Below are positions 6,463 to 6,868 of a DNA stretch of 6,868 nucleotides, piece by piece. The stretch comes from Pseudomonadota bacterium (GTDB taxonomy: Bacteria > Myxococcota > Polyangia > Polyangiales > Polyangiaceae). Made by a program: the position numbers and the translations under genes. The first letter of the stretch is position 1. Each line of letters starts with the position of its first letter. The stretch spans positions 1-6,868 of the forward strand of contig JAEZYO010000463.1 of the NCBI GenBank assembly GCA_023419055.1, in the 5' to 3' direction. The notes under the pieces are model-generated. The model did not search any database, was not told the origin of the DNA, and was given only the letters and a program-made list of their open reading frames with translations.

Positions 6463-6868
6463 GCCGCTCCTCGCGCCGGCTCGGGCGGCAACCGGACCAG
6501 CGCCGGGTCATCCAGGAGCGCCCGGAGCCGCTGCGCCGCCGCGCGCCACTCCGGGCTCGACGCAGCCTGGCGATCGGCCTCGGCGCACAGCGCGGAAAGC
6601 ATCTCGGGCTCGCTGCGGATCGGCAGCGGCGAGTCACCGCGCCGGCGCAACGCCGCCGAAAGCGCCGCGTGCGTGAACGGACCGAACACGCCGTCGGCCG
6701 CCGGCAGCGTCGCGCCTTCGGGCGGCTGCGCCTGAAACGCGCGCAGATCCGCGTGACCGAGGTGCGCGAGAGCGCGCGCGAGGTCGCCCCGGCTCTGGAC
6801 CGGGCCGGCGATCCGCACCACCCAGCGCACCGCCGCGCCGCCGCCCATCTGGATCGCGCGGTCGACGA
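6459..6868 (-). CDS. Small protein with peptidoglycan-binding-like motif, probably 5'-truncated by the window
   Basis: The stop TGA (6461-6459) overlaps the next gene's ATG. The frame has an ATG at 6848 giving 129 residues, but no Shine-Dalgarno precedes it, unlike every other gene here, and the frame stays open to the right edge. The true start is therefore probably outside the window. Numbered from that ATG, residues 18-68 match the pattern of a peptidoglycan-binding domain (PF01471 type): a helix with ALAHLGHADLRAFQ, then DGVFGPFTHAAL, with the hallmark Asp-Gly-Val-Phe-Gly-Pro-x-Thr. The insert between helix and hallmark is longer than usual. The rest is a helical, Ala/Arg-rich region (78-117) ending in a Pro-rich tail. 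Such modules normally bind cell-wall peptide or glycan, but diverged copies also occur in non-wall proteins. The missing N-terminus could hold a signal peptide or a catalytic domain, so the role is open. Confidence 0.7.
   Translation of the reverse strand, partial: VDRAIQMGGGAAVRWVVRIAGPVQSRGDLARALAHLGHADLRAFQAQPPEGATLPAADGVFGPFTHAALSAALRRRGDSPLPIRSEPEMLSALCAEADRQAASSPEWRAAAQRLRALLDDPALVRLPPEPARGAA

Noticed and set aside
1..6868. A contractile injection system, CRISPR array, insertion sequence or RNA gene
   Set aside because: No sheath, tube, baseplate or AAA ATPase gene, no spaced direct repeats, no transposase or terminal inverted repeats, and no tRNA/rRNA-like sequence is visible. The injection-system idea remains only a hypothesis for the flanks.

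Overview
The window is a compact, very GC-rich stretch of bacterial DNA. I estimate roughly 65-70% G+C by eye. The third codon positions are strongly G/C, and long spurious ORFs lie antisense to the real genes, as is usual for such genomes. Myxobacteria and their relatives, other high-GC proteobacteria, or actinobacteria would all fit. No rRNA, tRNA, housekeeping gene or mobile element is present to place it further.

Every credible gene is on the minus strand and reads from the right edge to the left edge: six complete reading frames or near-complete ones, with a partial gene at each end. In transcription order they are: (1) a small protein with a peptidoglycan-binding-like motif, probably cut at the right edge; (2) a 378-residue unrecognised protein with two ordered cores joined by Pro/Ala linkers; (3) a 79-residue small protein; (4) a 256-residue three-module protein with an N-terminal helix/strand domain, a helix-hairpin-helix-like segment and an IPT/TIG-like beta domain; (5) a complete subtilisin-family (S8) serine protease with no signal peptide; (6) a 564-residue unrecognised, mostly helical protein; (7) a 355-residue protein resembling the ABBA/DMATS aromatic prenyltransferase fold; (8) the first 17 codons of another gene at the left edge.

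The spacing is extreme. Genes 1/2, 2/3, 3/4 and 4/5 overlap by four bases (ATGA or GTGA). Genes 5/6, 6/7 and 7/8 are separated by only 9-10 bases, and in each case the Shine-Dalgarno sequence touches or overlaps the preceding stop codon. There is no room for an internal promoter or terminator outside coding sequence, so this is almost certainly the interior of one translationally coupled operon whose promoter lies beyond the right edge.

Only the protease has a secure biochemical function. The set of a cytosolic-looking protease, several adaptor-like proteins, a peptidoglycan-binding-like module and a prenyltransferase-like protein does not match a standard pathway that I can name. It is a good candidate for an uncharacterised multi-protein system. 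Possible types are a protease-centred conflict or effector system, accessory genes of a phage-tail-like particle, or a peptide-modifying pathway. These are inferences: no tail sheath, tube, baseplate, precursor peptide or NTPase gene is visible here.
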